This document shows positions 52,499-62,397 of a DNA stretch of 64,000 nucleotides, one piece after another. Where the stretch lies: the NCBI RefSeq assembly GCF_024105635.1, contig NZ_WYDQ01000001.1, positions 2,356,001 to 2,420,000 of the forward strand, given 5' to 3'. Every line of letters begins with the position of its first letter. The first letter of the stretch is position 1. Source of the stretch: Oceanicola sp. 502str15. Lineage in GTDB: Bacteria; Pseudomonadota; Alphaproteobacteria; Rhodobacterales; Rhodobacteraceae. The notes under the pieces were generated by a model that did not search any database, was not told the DNA's origin, and worked only from the letters and a program-made list of their open reading frames with translations. The translations under genes and the position numbers were made by a program.

Positions 52499-52605
52499 GG
52501 GGGTGCCTTTCTGTGTAGTCTTGCGGCACAGAATGCAGAGGCAACGTCGGAAGTCACCCCCCGAAACACCAACTTCCCTCAGGTGAGCGCATTGCAACCA
52601 ACCCG

Positions 52606-53307
52606 CTAGCGGACGGGAATGGGTCCGGGAAGGCGAAAGCCCTTCAGCGCTGCGGGTGTCTCATCGGGCAACTCGGCTGTGGCCGGGGCCTCCTGTCCGG
52701 GGGTATGGGCAAGGTAGCGCGTGAGCAGGCCGACATAGAACTCGAGGTCGTGCTTTTTGCCTTGAAGCGCCTGCAGCCGCGCCGCCACCCGCGCGCCGGC
52801 CTCGCCATCGGACTTGGCCACAGATGCATCGAGACGCAGCATGTCGAGGCAGGGCAGGAGAAGGTCGAGGAGGGCCGTTGCGGCAACATAGTGCAAGGCA
52901 TTCTCGGCAGCGTGTTCCGTGCGGTGCCGGGGCAGCAGCATTGCCTGAACCGAACCGAAGGCGCGCTGAAAGCGGACCAGAACCTTCTGGATGCCGTCAA
53001 ACACCGTCTGGGCCGCCACACGAATGCCCACGAGCGACAGGTGCGCGATGGCCACGTGCAACTGGCTATCGGCCAGCAATCCGCGATCATGGGAGGTGGG
53101 CAGGTGGGGCATCAACTCGGCCAGAAACTCCGGCGTGAAAGCCTGGGCCAGTGGCTGGGCAACGTTGAAGGTGGTGCGCACCCGGGTGGCATGCAGGTTG
53201 AACTCGACCCTCTCGACGAACCACTGGTTGGTTTGAGTGTCCCGAAACACCGAAATGGCAATTTGACTCAAATTTTCGCCGTCTTCCGCACCCAGTCCCA
53301 TCAACAT
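52606..53307 (-). CDS. Hypothetical protein
   Basis: This 233-aa protein is soluble and mostly helical after residue 60. No recognised motif is seen; the segment LSLVGIRVAAQTVFDGIQKVLVRFQRAF and the Leu/Ala-rich LHYVAATALLDLLLPCLDMLRLDASVAKSDGEAG suggest helical packing. The C-terminus is Pro-rich (PDETPAALKGFRLPGPIPVR). It sits between an aminotransferase and the CheB/CheR hybrid on the same strand. The start could be ATG 53307 or ATG 53301. Function unknown. Confidence 0.55.
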   Translation of the reverse strand: MLMGLGAEDGENLSQIAISVFRDTQTNQWFVERVEFNLHATRVRTTFNVAQPLAQAFTPEFLAELMPHLPTSHDRGLLADSQLHVAIAHLSLVGIRVAAQTVFDGIQKVLVRFQRAFGSVQAMLLPRHRTEHAAENALHYVAATALLDLLLPCLDMLRLDASVAKSDGEAGARVAARLQALQGKKHDLEFYVGLLTRYLAHTPGQEAPATAELPDETPAALKGFRLPGPIPVR

Positions 53308-53409
53308 TTTACAGGCCTCACCACAACCAACTACAGGAGCGGTCGAGTATCGCCGGAAAAAGGTTACTTTGTGGTTAACAGTGGGGTTCGGGGCGCAAGA
53401 TCCGATAAG

Positions 53410-56400
53410 TCACTCGATGATCCGGATCGTGCCGAAGACATGGCTGATCTTGCCCTCATCGTTGCGATAGGCCCGCCCGGTGCTCCGGTACGGCGCCAGT
53501 TTGCCCTCGCCCTGCTGGATCTCGCCTTCGAACTCGTAGGGATCGCCGTGGGTCATGGCTGCCTCGAGCAGGGCCCGCGCCTTGGTGGCGCTGTCGGGCG
53601 ACAGGCGCTCCAGTGCGACCTCGATCGTGGGCTGCACGGAAGGGTCGATGCCGAAGATGCTGTAAAACTTGGGGTTCCAGTAGTTGGCACCATTGATGAC
53701 ATCATAGGAAAACACCCCGATGCCCTCGTCCGTGGTGATCTCGTTGTAGTGACGCAGCAGCATGTTCTCGGTCTGGACGCGGGAGAAGTCGCGGATCACG
53801 CCGACAACGGCAACCGGCGTGTTCAGGCGGTCGGTAATGACCGTGCCCGAGCTTTCGATCACGATGAGCTTGCCATCGGCCCGGTTCAGGCGGGCCGTGA
53901 AATGAAAGCCGCCGCGCTCTTCAAGCGCAGCCTCGAGATGGGCGCTCACCATCGCCCGGTCTTCCGGGTGATAGAAGGACAGAGCCCGCTCAAGGGTGAT
54001 CGGCTTGTCGGCGGCCGGCTCGCCATGGATCGCATAGGTTTCTTCCGACCAGCTGATCTCGTTCTCGGGCAGTTGCACGTGCCATGTGCCGATCTGCCCG
54101 AAGCGGCGCAGGGTGTGGTTGAGCGAGGTCTCGATCGAGTTTTCCAGCAGCGTGACCATCACCACCAGGCCGATCAACTCGTCGGAGGCGCTGACGAGGG
54201 GCGCGATCGTCAGCAGATGACGGCTCATGCCGGTGCCGAACTGCCGCGAAAGAAACTTGCGGTTGAGCAGCGCCTGCGAACACAGGTCCACCACCGGGGG
54301 GAAACCTTCAGGCAGGTGGCACTGCGAAACGTGCCCCATCGACTGGCCGCGGGTGCGCAGGCGAAACTGCTCTATCGCGCGGCGCGAGGCGTGGCGAATG
54401 AGCAGCCCCTGATCGAGCATCATCATGGTCGTGGGCAATCCGTCGACGATGCCGTTCAGCTCCGCGGTCGTGCGCTGAAGCTCGGTGGAGTTGACGATCA
54501 GCTCCTCATTGACGGTGATCAGCTCTTCGTTGGTCGATTGCAGCTCCTCGTTGGAGGTTTCCATCTCCTCGTTGGTGCTCTGCAACTCCTCGTTCGAGCT
54601 TTGCAGCTCCTCGTTCAGCGATTGCAGCTCCTCGTTGGAGGTCTGGAGCTGCTCCATCGTCACGTTTAGCGCCTCACGGGTGCGGCTCAGCTCGGTCTCG
54701 ACGTAGGTGAGGTAGTCGGAGCGCTCTTCCTCGCTCGCTTGCGGCGTGGTGCGTAGCTCGGATTCGATGGCCAGCAGCACATAGGGGTCGTCATTTTCGG
54801 TGCCCGCAATCGGATAGGCCACGAGGCGGGCATGGTTGAAGTCGCGCCCCTCGACCTGATGCCACTGTCCGGTGCGGGTTTTCATGTTCTTCAGCGCCAC
54901 GAGCACGAGGGTGGTGCTTTCATTGGCCAGCGGGGCCTTCAGCAGCCGCAGCGTGAACCCCTTGAACACTGCATCCGTGATCTGGCTGTAGGGCGCGAGG
55001 TCGCCGTAGACCTTCATCACGGTGCTCTCGCTGTTCACCAGAATCGCGTTGTCGGCAACCGACCGCACCAGACTGTGAAAGTGGCCCCAGTCATTGACGT
55101 TGTCGGCGCTGGGCGCCCGCTGCTGGTCCAGCATCCTGCGACTGGCGCGGATGGCATGGGCCGAACCGAAGTTGGCCATGTCGAGGGGCGGGGCGGCGCG
55201 CTTGGCATAGATCCGCGCGGCCGGGTCATACTGCACGAAGTGGCTGTCCATCGCCCCGGTTGTCTCCGAGGTGCCCAGAAACAGCAGGCCGTCGGGAGCG
55301 AGCGCGTACTGGATGCGGGAAAGGACCCGGTCCTGCAGGTTGCTGTCGAAGTAGATCAGCACGTTTCGGATGCTGACCAGGTCGATCGACATGAACGGCG
55401 CGTCCTGAAAGATGTTGTGCCGGGTGAACATCACGCAGTTGCGCAGGCTCTGCTTCACGAACACCCGGTCGCCGCTGATGTCGAAGTACTTGTTGAGCAG
55501 GTCGGAAGGGATGTCGTCGGTGGCGCTGCGTGGGTAGGCGCCTTTCCGGCCCACGGCGAGAGCGTGTTCGTCGATGTCTGTGGCGAAGATCTGCAGGGTT
55601 TCCTTGGCCAGCGCCTCCAGACCGCCCGCGGCTTCGGCATAGAGCGCCGCGATGGAATAGGCCTCCTCGCCGGTCGCACAACCCGCCACCCAGATCCGTA
55701 TCTTGGCCCCGGGTTTGGAGGCAATGCGCTCGCGCAGCACATCGCTCAGCACCGAAAACTGTGCAGAGTCACGGAAAAACCGCGTCACGGAGATCAGGAG
55801 ATCCTTGTAGAGCGCCTCGACCTCTTCCTGGCTGCGCCGGCAGAACTCGATGTACTCAGCCTGGCTGGAGATACCCTTGGCCACCATCCGGCGGTGAACC
55901 CGGCGGTTGATCGTGCTTTCCTTGTACTGACGGAAATCGACCATCGTGTGCGCGAGCAGGATCTGGAAGAGATCGGCGTTCTTGGTCGCCTCCTCGCCCA
56001 TTTTCTTCAGTTCCTCGAGATCCCGCGGCTGGCTCAGGATCTGGGCGAGGTGCTTGCCGATCTGCTGCGGTGTCAGCACGAGGTCCACGCAGCCGGTGCG
56101 GATGGCATAGACAGGCATGGAATCGTACTTCGCTGAAGTGGGCTCCTGCGCCAGAGTGATGCCCCCGACCTCGCGGATCGCCTGCACGCCATAGCTGCCA
56201 TCGCTGCCGGTGCCCGACAGGACCAGCCCGATGCACCGGGCGCCCAGCCCTGCGGCCAGCGCCTTGAACAGACGGTCCGCAGAGGGCTTGGGCGTTGCCG
56301 GGTGGCCTTGCGGCGCGAGCACTTCGAGCTTGCCGTTCTGAAAGCTCACGTCGCTGCCGGGAGGCGGAATGTAGATGGTGTCCGTGGCCGGTTCGGTCGG

Positions 56401-56610
56401 CTCGGTTATCTCCTTCACCTCAAGCGCAGTCTCCCGCGACAGCAGCTTGACCAGCATGCTCTCGTGGCTGGGCGACATGTGCTGGGCAAGCACGAAGGCA
56501 CAGTTCAGGCCCTTGGGAAGGTTCTGAAGAAACAGGGACATCGCTTCGAGGCCACCTGCAGAGGCAGCGATACCGACAACGATCGGCAATTTGGCGGCGT
56601 CGTTCGTCAT
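53410..56610 (-). CDS. CheB/CheR hybrid with coiled coil and PAS domains
   Basis: This 1066-aa protein joins a CheB methylesterase domain (about 10-195, [24 protein letters not shown] and [14 protein letters not shown]), a CheR methyltransferase domain (about 210-480, [18 protein letters not shown] and [18 protein letters not shown]), a long coiled coil with the repeat [10 protein letters not shown] (about 640-700) and PAS domains to the end. There is no CheB receiver domain and, unusually, no histidine kinase domain after the PAS units (it ends in FGTIRIIE). ATG 56610 has GGGGGAAG before it. Such hybrids often affect stress or adhesion signalling; the target is unknown. Confidence 0.92.
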   Translation of the reverse strand: MTNDAAKLPIVVGIAASAGGLEAMSLFLQNLPKGLNCAFVLAQHMSPSHESMLVKLLSRETALEVKEITEPTEPATDTIYIPPPGSDVSFQNGKLEVLAPQGHPATPKPSADRLFKALAAGLGARCIGLVLSGTGSDGSYGVQAIREVGGITLAQEPTSAKYDSMPVYAIRTGCVDLVLTPQQIGKHLAQILSQPRDLEELKKMGEEATKNADLFQILLAHTMVDFRQYKESTINRRVHRRMVAKGISSQAEYIEFCRRSQEEVEALYKDLLISVTRFFRDSAQFSVLSDVLRERIASKPGAKIRIWVAGCATGEEAYSIAALYAEAAGGLEALAKETLQIFATDIDEHALAVGRKGAYPRSATDDIPSDLLNKYFDISGDRVFVKQSLRNCVMFTRHNIFQDAPFMSIDLVSIRNVLIYFDSNLQDRVLSRIQYALAPDGLLFLGTSETTGAMDSHFVQYDPAARIYAKRAAPPLDMANFGSAHAIRASRRMLDQQRAPSADNVNDWGHFHSLVRSVADNAILVNSESTVMKVYGDLAPYSQITDAVFKGFTLRLLKAPLANESTTLVLVALKNMKTRTGQWHQVEGRDFNHARLVAYPIAGTENDDPYVLLAIESELRTTPQASEEERSDYLTYVETELSRTREALNVTMEQLQTSNEELQSLNEELQSSNEELQSTNEEMETSNEELQSTNEELITVNEELIVNSTELQRTTAELNGIVDGLPTTMMMLDQGLLIRHASRRAIEQFRLRTRGQSMGHVSQCHLPEGFPPVVDLCSQALLNRKFLSRQFGTGMSRHLLTIAPLVSASDELIGLVVMVTLLENSIETSLNHTLRRFGQIGTWHVQLPENEISWSEETYAIHGEPAADKPITLERALSFYHPEDRAMVSAHLEAALEERGGFHFTARLNRADGKLIVIESSGTVITDRLNTPVAVVGVIRDFSRVQTENMLLRHYNEITTDEGIGVFSYDVINGANYWNPKFYSIFGIDPSVQPTIEVALERLSPDSATKARALLEAAMTHGDPYEFEGEIQQGEGKLAPYRSTGRAYRNDEGKISHVFGTIRIIE

Positions 56611-56771
56611 GCTTCCCCCGGGCTTCTGCACAGGCAATGCGGCTTTGCGTCGGGTCAGTTTCTAGCATTGGTTGTGGAGGCTTTCCACGGGTTTTGACCT
56701 GCTGGAATCCCGGATTCCAGCAAACTGAAGCCTTCAGAGCAGGTTCAGGTCCATGGCCGCGAGGCCAAGGG

Positions 56772-57230
56772 TCACTCGGCGGGGTGCGTCTCTGCCTCGA
56801 TCATGTCCACGCGCAGGGCATGGCGGCCGCCTTCGAACTCGGCGTCCAGGAAGGCATCGACGATTTCAAGCGCCAGCCCTTCTCCCACCACGCGTGCGCC
56901 GAGCGAGAGCATATTGGCATCGTTGTGCTGCCGGATCATCGCGGCCGAGAATGTATCGGAACAGACCCCGCAGCGGATGCCGGGCACCTTGTTGGCAGCC
57001 ATCATGATCCCCTGCCCCGTGCCGCAGAGAATGATTCCGAGGGCGCAATCGCCCGAGGCCACCCTTTCGGCCGCGGCCCGGCCATGCTTGGGGTAATGGG
57101 TGCTCTCCGGCGTCGTCGGCCCGATATCGACAACCTCCCAACCCTTCGCGGCAACATGGGTAGCAACCGCCTGTCGCAGGTCGATTGCGGCGTGGTCGCT
57201 GGACAGGACGATACGTTTGTCGGCGGTCAT
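56772..57230 (-). CDS. rpiB: Ribose-5-phosphate isomerase B
   Basis: This 152-aa RpiB/LacA-type isomerase interconverts ribose 5-phosphate and ribulose 5-phosphate in the pentose phosphate pathway. It has the N-terminal VLSSDHAAIDLRQ (about 8-20) with the phosphate-binding Asp-His, the active-site CGTG in IILCGTGQGIMMAANKVPGIRCG (about 68-90) and the His of IRQHNDANMLSLGARV. Length is normal. It lies between the CheB/CheR hybrid and the choline transporter without tight coupling. Confidence 0.94.
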   Translation of the reverse strand: MTADKRIVLSSDHAAIDLRQAVATHVAAKGWEVVDIGPTTPESTHYPKHGRAAAERVASGDCALGIILCGTGQGIMMAANKVPGIRCGVCSDTFSAAMIRQHNDANMLSLGARVVGEGLALEIVDAFLDAEFEGGRHALRVDMIEAETHPAE

Positions 57231-57302
57231 GGAAGCCTCTTTTCCGGGGAACAGAGGCGCAGAATACCACCCTGCGGAGGGAGGTCCAGACGGTGAGCCG
57301 CG

Positions 57303-58340
57303 TCAACCGGACGCCGTGACCTCTTTTGCGGTGAGCCCGTTCAGGATGTCATCCTTCGAGAGTTCCCCTACCACGGCACCTTCCTCGGTCACGCCCACCG
57401 GGCCGCTGCTGCCGATGAGGGTTTCCATCGCATCGCGCACCAGCATGTCGGCATCCACCGTCACGGCCGGAGCGCCCGTTGCGGGCTTCATCAGGTCGCG
57501 GGTTCGCAGCACGCCCAAGGGGTTCATGTGCTGCACGAATTCTGCCACATAGTCGTTTTTTGGATCGCGGAAGATGTCCTGCGGGGCGCCCGTCTGCACG
57601 ATGCGCCCGCCCTCCATGATCGAGATCTGGTTGCCGAGCTTGAAGGCCTCGTCGAGATCATGGCTGACGAAGATGATCGTGCGTTTCAGGCGCTGTTGCA
57701 GCTCCAGCAGTTCGTCCTGCAACTTGGTGCGAATGAGGGGGTCGAGCGCCGAGAAGGGCTCGTCCATCAGCAGGATCGGGGCCTCGGTGGCAAAGGCGCG
57801 AGCAAGGCCCACGCGCTGTTGCATCCCGCCCGAAAGCTCGCCCACCTTCCGCTCTGCCCAATCGGTCAGGCCCACAAGATCGAGCTGGGTGTCGATCTTG
57901 TCGTCGGCCTCAGCCTTGGGCATGCCCGCCAGCTCCAGCCCGAGCCCGACGTTCTCGCGCACGGAGCGCCAGGGCAGCAGACCGAACTGCTGAAACACCA
58001 TGGCCACGTGGTGCATCCGGATACGCCGAAGGGTTGCCTTGTCGGCATTGGTCACATCCACCATGCCGTGCCCGTCGTTCACATGAACGGCCCCGCGCAC
58101 TACCGGGTTGAGCCCGTTGACCGCGCGCAGCAGCGTGGATTTGCCCGAGCCGGAAAGGCCCATGAGCACGAGGATTTCGCCTTCCTTCACGTCGAGCGAG
58201 CAATTGTGAACGCCGAGCACCTGGCCCGTGGCCTGCTGGATCTCGCCGCGTTCCTGGCCTTGGTCCATCAGCGGCAGGGCCTGCCCGGGTTTTTCACCGA
58301 AGACGATCGAAACGTTGTCGATTTTGACGGCAGTGCTCAT
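57303..58340 (-). CDS. choV: Choline ABC transporter ATP-binding protein
   Basis: This 345-aa ATPase drives choline uptake. Walker A is GLSGSGKSTLLRAV (about 60-72), the signature is LSGGMQQRVGLARA, and Walker B is ILLMDEPFSALDP. The C-terminus has CBS-like sequence (LRTRDLMKPATGAPAVTVDADMLVRDAMETLIGS), often an ionic-strength or nucleotide sensor in osmoprotectant importers. It overlaps choW by 4 bases. Assignment to choline rests on the adjoining bet genes and the substrate protein. Confidence 0.93.
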   Translation of the reverse strand: MSTAVKIDNVSIVFGEKPGQALPLMDQGQERGEIQQATGQVLGVHNCSLDVKEGEILVLMGLSGSGKSTLLRAVNGLNPVVRGAVHVNDGHGMVDVTNADKATLRRIRMHHVAMVFQQFGLLPWRSVRENVGLGLELAGMPKAEADDKIDTQLDLVGLTDWAERKVGELSGGMQQRVGLARAFATEAPILLMDEPFSALDPLIRTKLQDELLELQQRLKRTIIFVSHDLDEAFKLGNQISIMEGGRIVQTGAPQDIFRDPKNDYVAEFVQHMNPLGVLRTRDLMKPATGAPAVTVDADMLVRDAMETLIGSSGPVGVTEEGAVVGELSKDDILNGLTAKEVTASG

Positions 58341-59176
58341 TTACGCGCTCCCACGTTCAACATCCGGTCAAGCATGATGGCCACCACCACGATGACAATG
58401 CCGCTCTCGAAGCCCAGCGCCGTATTCACCTGCCCGAGGGCGCGCATCACCGGCACGCCGAGGCCGTTCGCGCCGACGAGCGCCGCAATCACGACCATGG
58501 AGAGCGAAAGCATGATGGTCTGGTTCAGTCCCGCCATGATCTGCGGAAAGGCATAGGGCAGCTCGACCTTCCAGAGCGTCTGGCGCGGTGTGGCCCCGAA
58601 GGCGCGTGCGGCCTCCAGAAGCGATTGCGGCGTGGAGGACACGCCGAGATAGGTCAGCCGGATCGGCGCCGGCAGAACGAAGATCACCGTGGCGATCAGG
58701 CCCGGCACCATGCCGATGCCGAAGAACACGATGGCAGGGATCAGGTAAACGAAGGTCGGCAGGGTCTGCATCAGGTCGAGGACCGGGCGAAGATAGGTGT
58801 AGAGCTTGGGCCGGTGGGCGCAGGCAATGCCGATGGGCACGCCCACGGCCATGCAGACGAGGCAGGCCGAGAGCACAAGCGTCAGGCTCTCGGTGGTTTC
58901 GTCCCAGTAGCCCTGGTTCAGCACGAAGAGGAACCCGAGGAAGATGAACAGGCAGACCTTCCAGCTTTTCTGCAAGAACCACGTGGCGGCGACGAAGGCC
59001 AGGATCACCAGGATTGCCGGCGGCTCCTGCATCACCCAGAGAATCGCTTCGATCATGGTTTCCATCACCGCGGCGAACCCGTCCAGCAGCACCTCGCCGT
59101 GGTCGCGGATCCAGTCGAAGACAATCTTGGCCCCCTTGCCCACGGGTATCTTGTAGTCTTCCAGCAAGTCTTCCAC
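58337..59176 (-). CDS. choW: Choline ABC transporter permease
   Basis: This 279-aa permease has six or so membrane helices and the ABC coupling loop LLEAARAFGATPRQTLWKVELPYAFPQIMAGLNQTIM (about 185-222). The N-terminal 30 residues are soluble (MEDLLEDYKIPVGKGAKIVFDWIRD), as in ProW/ChoW proteins. It lies 115 bases behind choX; a hairpin terminator in that gap probably reduces its expression relative to choX. Confidence 0.93.
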   Translation of the reverse strand: MEDLLEDYKIPVGKGAKIVFDWIRDHGEVLLDGFAAVMETMIEAILWVMQEPPAILVILAFVAATWFLQKSWKVCLFIFLGFLFVLNQGYWDETTESLTLVLSACLVCMAVGVPIGIACAHRPKLYTYLRPVLDLMQTLPTFVYLIPAIVFFGIGMVPGLIATVIFVLPAPIRLTYLGVSSTPQSLLEAARAFGATPRQTLWKVELPYAFPQIMAGLNQTIMLSLSMVVIAALVGANGLGVPVMRALGQVNTALGFESGIVIVVVAIMLDRMLNVGARK

Positions 59177-59240
59177 GTCGTCGTCTCCCCGTTGTCCCCT
59201 CTTCGACCGTGTTGCTCGCAGCGTTCTGCGTCAACCGGCC

Positions 59241-59275
59241 AAAAAAGAACCGCCCGCGTGCGAGGCGGGCGGTTC
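59241..59275 (-). terminator. Rho-independent terminator or attenuator between choX and choW
   Basis: On the minus strand an 11-bp perfect GC-rich stem (arms 59265-59275 and 59247-59257, 7-base loop) is followed by six T (59246-59241), the standard layout. It stands 16 bases behind the choX stop and 65 before choW, so it should end most transcripts after choX and let part read on. Confidence 0.82.
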
Positions 59276-59291
59276 GGCCTTGCGTCTGGTC

Positions 59292-60212
59292 TTAGAGGCC
59301 CAGCGCTGCGCTGACGGCGGCCTTGGCATCGCCGCCATCCTTGGCCGTCACACCGTCGAGCCAGGTATCGAGCACCTCGGCATTGGCCTTCAGCCACTCT
59401 TCGGTGGCATCTGCCGGATCGGCGCCGTCATCGAGGATCTGGCCCATGATGCCGTTTTCCATCTCCAGCGTGAAATCCATCTGGCTGAAGAGCTTGCCGA
59501 GGTTCGGGCACTCTTCGGAGTAGCCTTTGCGGGTCACGGTGTGCACCACGCCCTCGCCGCCGAAGAAGTCTTCGCCGCCGGGCAGATACTTGAGCGAGAA
59601 ATTGGCGTTCATCGGGTGGGGTTCCCAGCCGAGGAAGACCACGTCCTTCTCGTCCTTGTAGGAGCGTTCGACCTGCGCGAGCATCCCCTGCTCGGAGCTT
59701 TCGACCACTTCCATCTCGGCGTCGCCGAGGCCCATCTTGTTCTCTTCGATCAGAGAAACGAGGTAGCCGTTGCCCTCGTTGCCCGGCTCGATGCCGTAGA
59801 TCTTGTTGTCGAGCGACTCGGCGAACTTGGCGATATCGGCGTAGCTCTGAAGGCCCTTCTCGTAGGTGTAGGTGGGCACGGCCAGCGTGTACTTCGTGCC
59901 TTCGAGGTTCACGTTGATGGCCTCGATCTCGCCGGATTCCATGTAGGGCCCGATGGCGCCGGATTGCGCGGGCATCCAGTTGCCGAGGAACACGTCGACA
60001 TCGTCGCTTTCGAGCGAGGCGAAGGTTACGGGCACCGAGAGGATCTTCACATCCACCTCGTAGCCCAGGCCCTCGAGCACATGCTTGGCAGTGGCGGTTG
60101 TGGTGGTGATATCGGTCCAGCCAACGTCGGACATGACGACAGTGTCGCACTGGGCGAAGGCCGCGGAGGCGGCGCAGATGGCAAGGGCAGATACGGCTGC
60201 GGTGGTTTTCAT
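59292..60212 (-). CDS. choX: Choline-binding periplasmic protein
   Basis: This 306-aa protein captures choline for the ABC importer. It has a signal peptide (MKTTAAVSALAICAASAAFA, cleaved near residue 20) and an OpuAC-like fold with conserved Trp residues expected to form the aromatic box for the trimethylammonium group (VGWTDITTTTAT, FLGNWMPAQ and FLGWEPHPMNANF). It is first of choXWV, transcribed away from betI, with a BetI-like palindrome between them. The terminator behind it fits the need for excess binding protein. Confidence 0.93.
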   Translation of the reverse strand: MKTTAAVSALAICAASAAFAQCDTVVMSDVGWTDITTTTATAKHVLEGLGYEVDVKILSVPVTFASLESDDVDVFLGNWMPAQSGAIGPYMESGEIEAINVNLEGTKYTLAVPTYTYEKGLQSYADIAKFAESLDNKIYGIEPGNEGNGYLVSLIEENKMGLGDAEMEVVESSEQGMLAQVERSYKDEKDVVFLGWEPHPMNANFSLKYLPGGEDFFGGEGVVHTVTRKGYSEECPNLGKLFSQMDFTLEMENGIMGQILDDGADPADATEEWLKANAEVLDTWLDGVTAKDGGDAKAAVSAALGL

Positions 60213-60251
60213 GTTGGTCTCCCTGTTCTTCGGAGTTGTCGGTTCATTTTA

Positions 60252-60267
60252 TTGATTGACCAATCAA
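60252..60267. promoter_or_regulatory. BetI-type operator palindrome
   Basis: TTGATTG-AC-CAATCAA is a perfect 7+2+7 inverted repeat between the divergent choX and betI genes, 45 bases before betI ATG 60313 and 40 bases before choX ATG. BetI operators contain such ATTGA/TCAAT half-sites. It probably lets BetI and choline control both directions. Confidence 0.6.
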
Positions 60268-60312
60268 ACAATGACCGATTATCCCCGTAATGCAAGCCTT
60301 TTGGAGTCGGCG

Positions 60313-60885
60313 ATGAGTGTAGAACCCAAGCGCAGAGCCCAGCTGGTGGAGGCGACGATACATGAGATCGGGGCCAATGGCTCGCTCGATGTGACAGTTG
60401 GCAAGATCGCCAAACGGGCCGGCGTTTCGGCGGCACTGGCCTTCCACTACTTCGGTGACAAGGACAAGCTCTTTCTGGCCGCGATGCGCCATGTGCTCTC
60501 GGTCTACGGTGCCGAGGTGCGGGGTGCGCTGCTGGTCTCCAACGGCCCGCGCGAGCGCCTCGAAGGCATTGTAAGGGCAAGCTTTTCAAGCTGCAATTTT
60601 CGCGCCGACGTGATCTCGGCCTGGCTTAACTTCTATGTCCTTGCACGGCGCAACGAAGAGGCGCAAAGGCTGCTCTCGGTCTATCACCGCCGCCTGCGCT
60701 CCAACCTTCTGCACGACTTGCGCTCGCTGGCCGACACGGCCGCCCCCGAAATCGCCGACCGGATCGGTGCGGTGATCGACGGGCTCTACCTGCGCTACGC
60801 CTCCAACCCCGACGACATGACCGGGCAAACCGCCACGGACCACGCGTTGGCGACCCTCTCAAATGAACTCGGAGCCCTGGAATGA
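60313..60885 (+). CDS. betI: BetI, TetR-family repressor of choline genes
   Basis: This 190-aa repressor controls betaine synthesis and releases DNA on binding choline. The TetR helix-turn-helix covers about residues 6-52 (KRRAQLVEATIHEIGANGSLDVTVGKIAKRAGVSAALAFHYFGDKDKL). The ligand domain has the Trp-containing SAWLNFYVLARRNEEAQRLLSVYHRRLRSNL, typical of BetI. ATG 60313 follows GGAG; a TTG 57 bases upstream lies inside the palindromic operator and is rejected. It overlaps betC by 4 bases. Confidence 0.94.
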   Translation: MSVEPKRRAQLVEATIHEIGANGSLDVTVGKIAKRAGVSAALAFHYFGDKDKLFLAAMRHVLSVYGAEVRGALLVSNGPRERLEGIVRASFSSCNFRADVISAWLNFYVLARRNEEAQRLLSVYHRRLRSNLLHDLRSLADTAAPEIADRIGAVIDGLYLRYASNPDDMTGQTATDHALATLSNELGALE

Positions 60886-62390
60886 GCCGCCCCAACTTTC
60901 TGATCATCATGGTCGACCAGCTGAACGGCACCCTCTTTCCCAATGGCCCCGCCGACTGGCTGCACGCGCCCAACCTCAAGCGGCTGGCGGCGCGCTCGAC
61001 CCGTTTCAAGAACGGCTACACCGCCTCGCCGCTCTGCGCCCCCGGCCGGGCCAGCTTCATGTCGGGGCAGTTGCCCTCCGTCACCGGCGTTTATGACAAC
61101 GCCGCCGAGTTCCCTTCCGACCTGCCGACCTATGCCCACCACCTGCGCCGCGCGGGCTACCAGACCTGCCTTTCGGGCAAGATGCATTTCGTCGGCCCCG
61201 ACCAGATGCACGGCTTTGAAGAGCGGCTGACGACCGATATCTACCCCGCCGATTTCGGCTGGACGCCCGATTACCGCAAGCCCGGCGAACGCATCGACTG
61301 GTGGTATCACAACATGGGCTCGGTGACGGGCGCGGGTGTGGCCGAGATTTCCAACCAGATGGAATACGACGACGAGGTGGCCTACAACGCGACCCGCAAG
61401 CTCTACGATCTGGCCCGCGGTCACGACGACCGCCCTTGGTGCCTGACCGTCAGCTTCACCCATCCGCACGATCCCTACGTCGCCCGCAAGAAATTCTGGG
61501 ACATGTACGAGGATTGCGAGCATCTGCTCCCCGAGGTCGGCGCCCTCGCCTACGAAGAACAAGACCCTCATTCCAAACGCATTTTTGACGCCAACGACTG
61601 GCGCAGCTTCGATATCACCGAAGACGATATCCGCCGCTCCCGCCGTGCCTACTTCGCCAATATCTCCTACCTCGACGAGAAAGTGGGCGAGTTGTTCGAC
61701 GTGCTGGACCGCACCCGGCAGGAGGCCACGATCCTCTTTGTCTCTGATCATGGTGACATGCTCGGCGCGCGCGGCCTCTGGTTCAAGATGACCTTCTATG
61801 AGGGCTCCTCCCGGGTGCCGGTGATGATCGCCTCGCCCGAGATGGAGCCGGGTCTGGTAGAGGCCCCGGTCAGCAACATCGACATCTGCCCCACCCTCTG
61901 TGATCTCGCCGGGGTGAGCATGGAAGAAGTCATGCCCTGGACGGCGGGCGAAAGCCTCAAACCCTTGGGCCAGGGTCAGATGCGCGAGAGCGCCGTGGCC
62001 ATGGAGTATGCCGCCGAAGCCAGCTACGCGCCGCTCGTTTCGCTCCGCAAAGGGCGCTACAAGCTGAACCTCTGCGCGCTCGACCCCGATCAACTCTTCG
62101 ATCTCGAGGCTGATCCTCACGAGCTTGAAAACCTTGCGAGCAACCCGGCCCATGCCGAGCCCTACGCCGCCCTGAAGGCCGAGGCCGAGGCCCGCTGGGA
62201 TCTGCCCCGCTTCGATGCAGAAGTGCGCCGCAGCCAGGCCCGCCGCTGGGTTGTCTACGAGGCGTTGCGCAATGGCGAATACTACCCGTGGGACTACCAG
62301 CCGCTGCAAAAGGCCTCCGAGCGCTTCATGCGCAATCACATGGATCTGAACACCGTCGAAGAAGACGCCCGCTTTCCGCGCGGCGAGTGA
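60882..62390 (+). CDS. betC: Choline sulfatase
   Basis: This 502-aa sulfatase releases choline from choline-O-sulfate. The active-site motif CAPGR (Cys52 to Arg56, in [14 protein letters not shown]) is the C-x-P-x-R type whose Cys is oxidised to formylglycine. The N-terminal metal site [12 protein letters not shown] and the later [28 protein letters not shown] complete the family picture. The C-terminal tail [21 protein letters not shown] is characteristic of BetC. No signal peptide, so it is cytoplasmic. Confidence 0.96.
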   Translation: MSRPNFLIIMVDQLNGTLFPNGPADWLHAPNLKRLAARSTRFKNGYTASPLCAPGRASFMSGQLPSVTGVYDNAAEFPSDLPTYAHHLRRAGYQTCLSGKMHFVGPDQMHGFEERLTTDIYPADFGWTPDYRKPGERIDWWYHNMGSVTGAGVAEISNQMEYDDEVAYNATRKLYDLARGHDDRPWCLTVSFTHPHDPYVARKKFWDMYEDCEHLLPEVGALAYEEQDPHSKRIFDANDWRSFDITEDDIRRSRRAYFANISYLDEKVGELFDVLDRTRQEATILFVSDHGDMLGARGLWFKMTFYEGSSRVPVMIASPEMEPGLVEAPVSNIDICPTLCDLAGVSMEEVMPWTAGESLKPLGQGQMRESAVAMEYAAEASYAPLVSLRKGRYKLNLCALDPDQLFDLEADPHELENLASNPAHAEPYAALKAEAEARWDLPRFDAEVRRSQARRWVVYEALRNGEYYPWDYQPLQKASERFMRNHMDLNTVEEDARFPRGE

Positions 62391-62397
62391 GAAAACA

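Noticed and set aside
56772..57230. LacA/LacB galactose-6-phosphate isomerase
   Set aside because: Single-gene context and CGTG active-site block fit RpiB; no lactose/tagatose genes are present.
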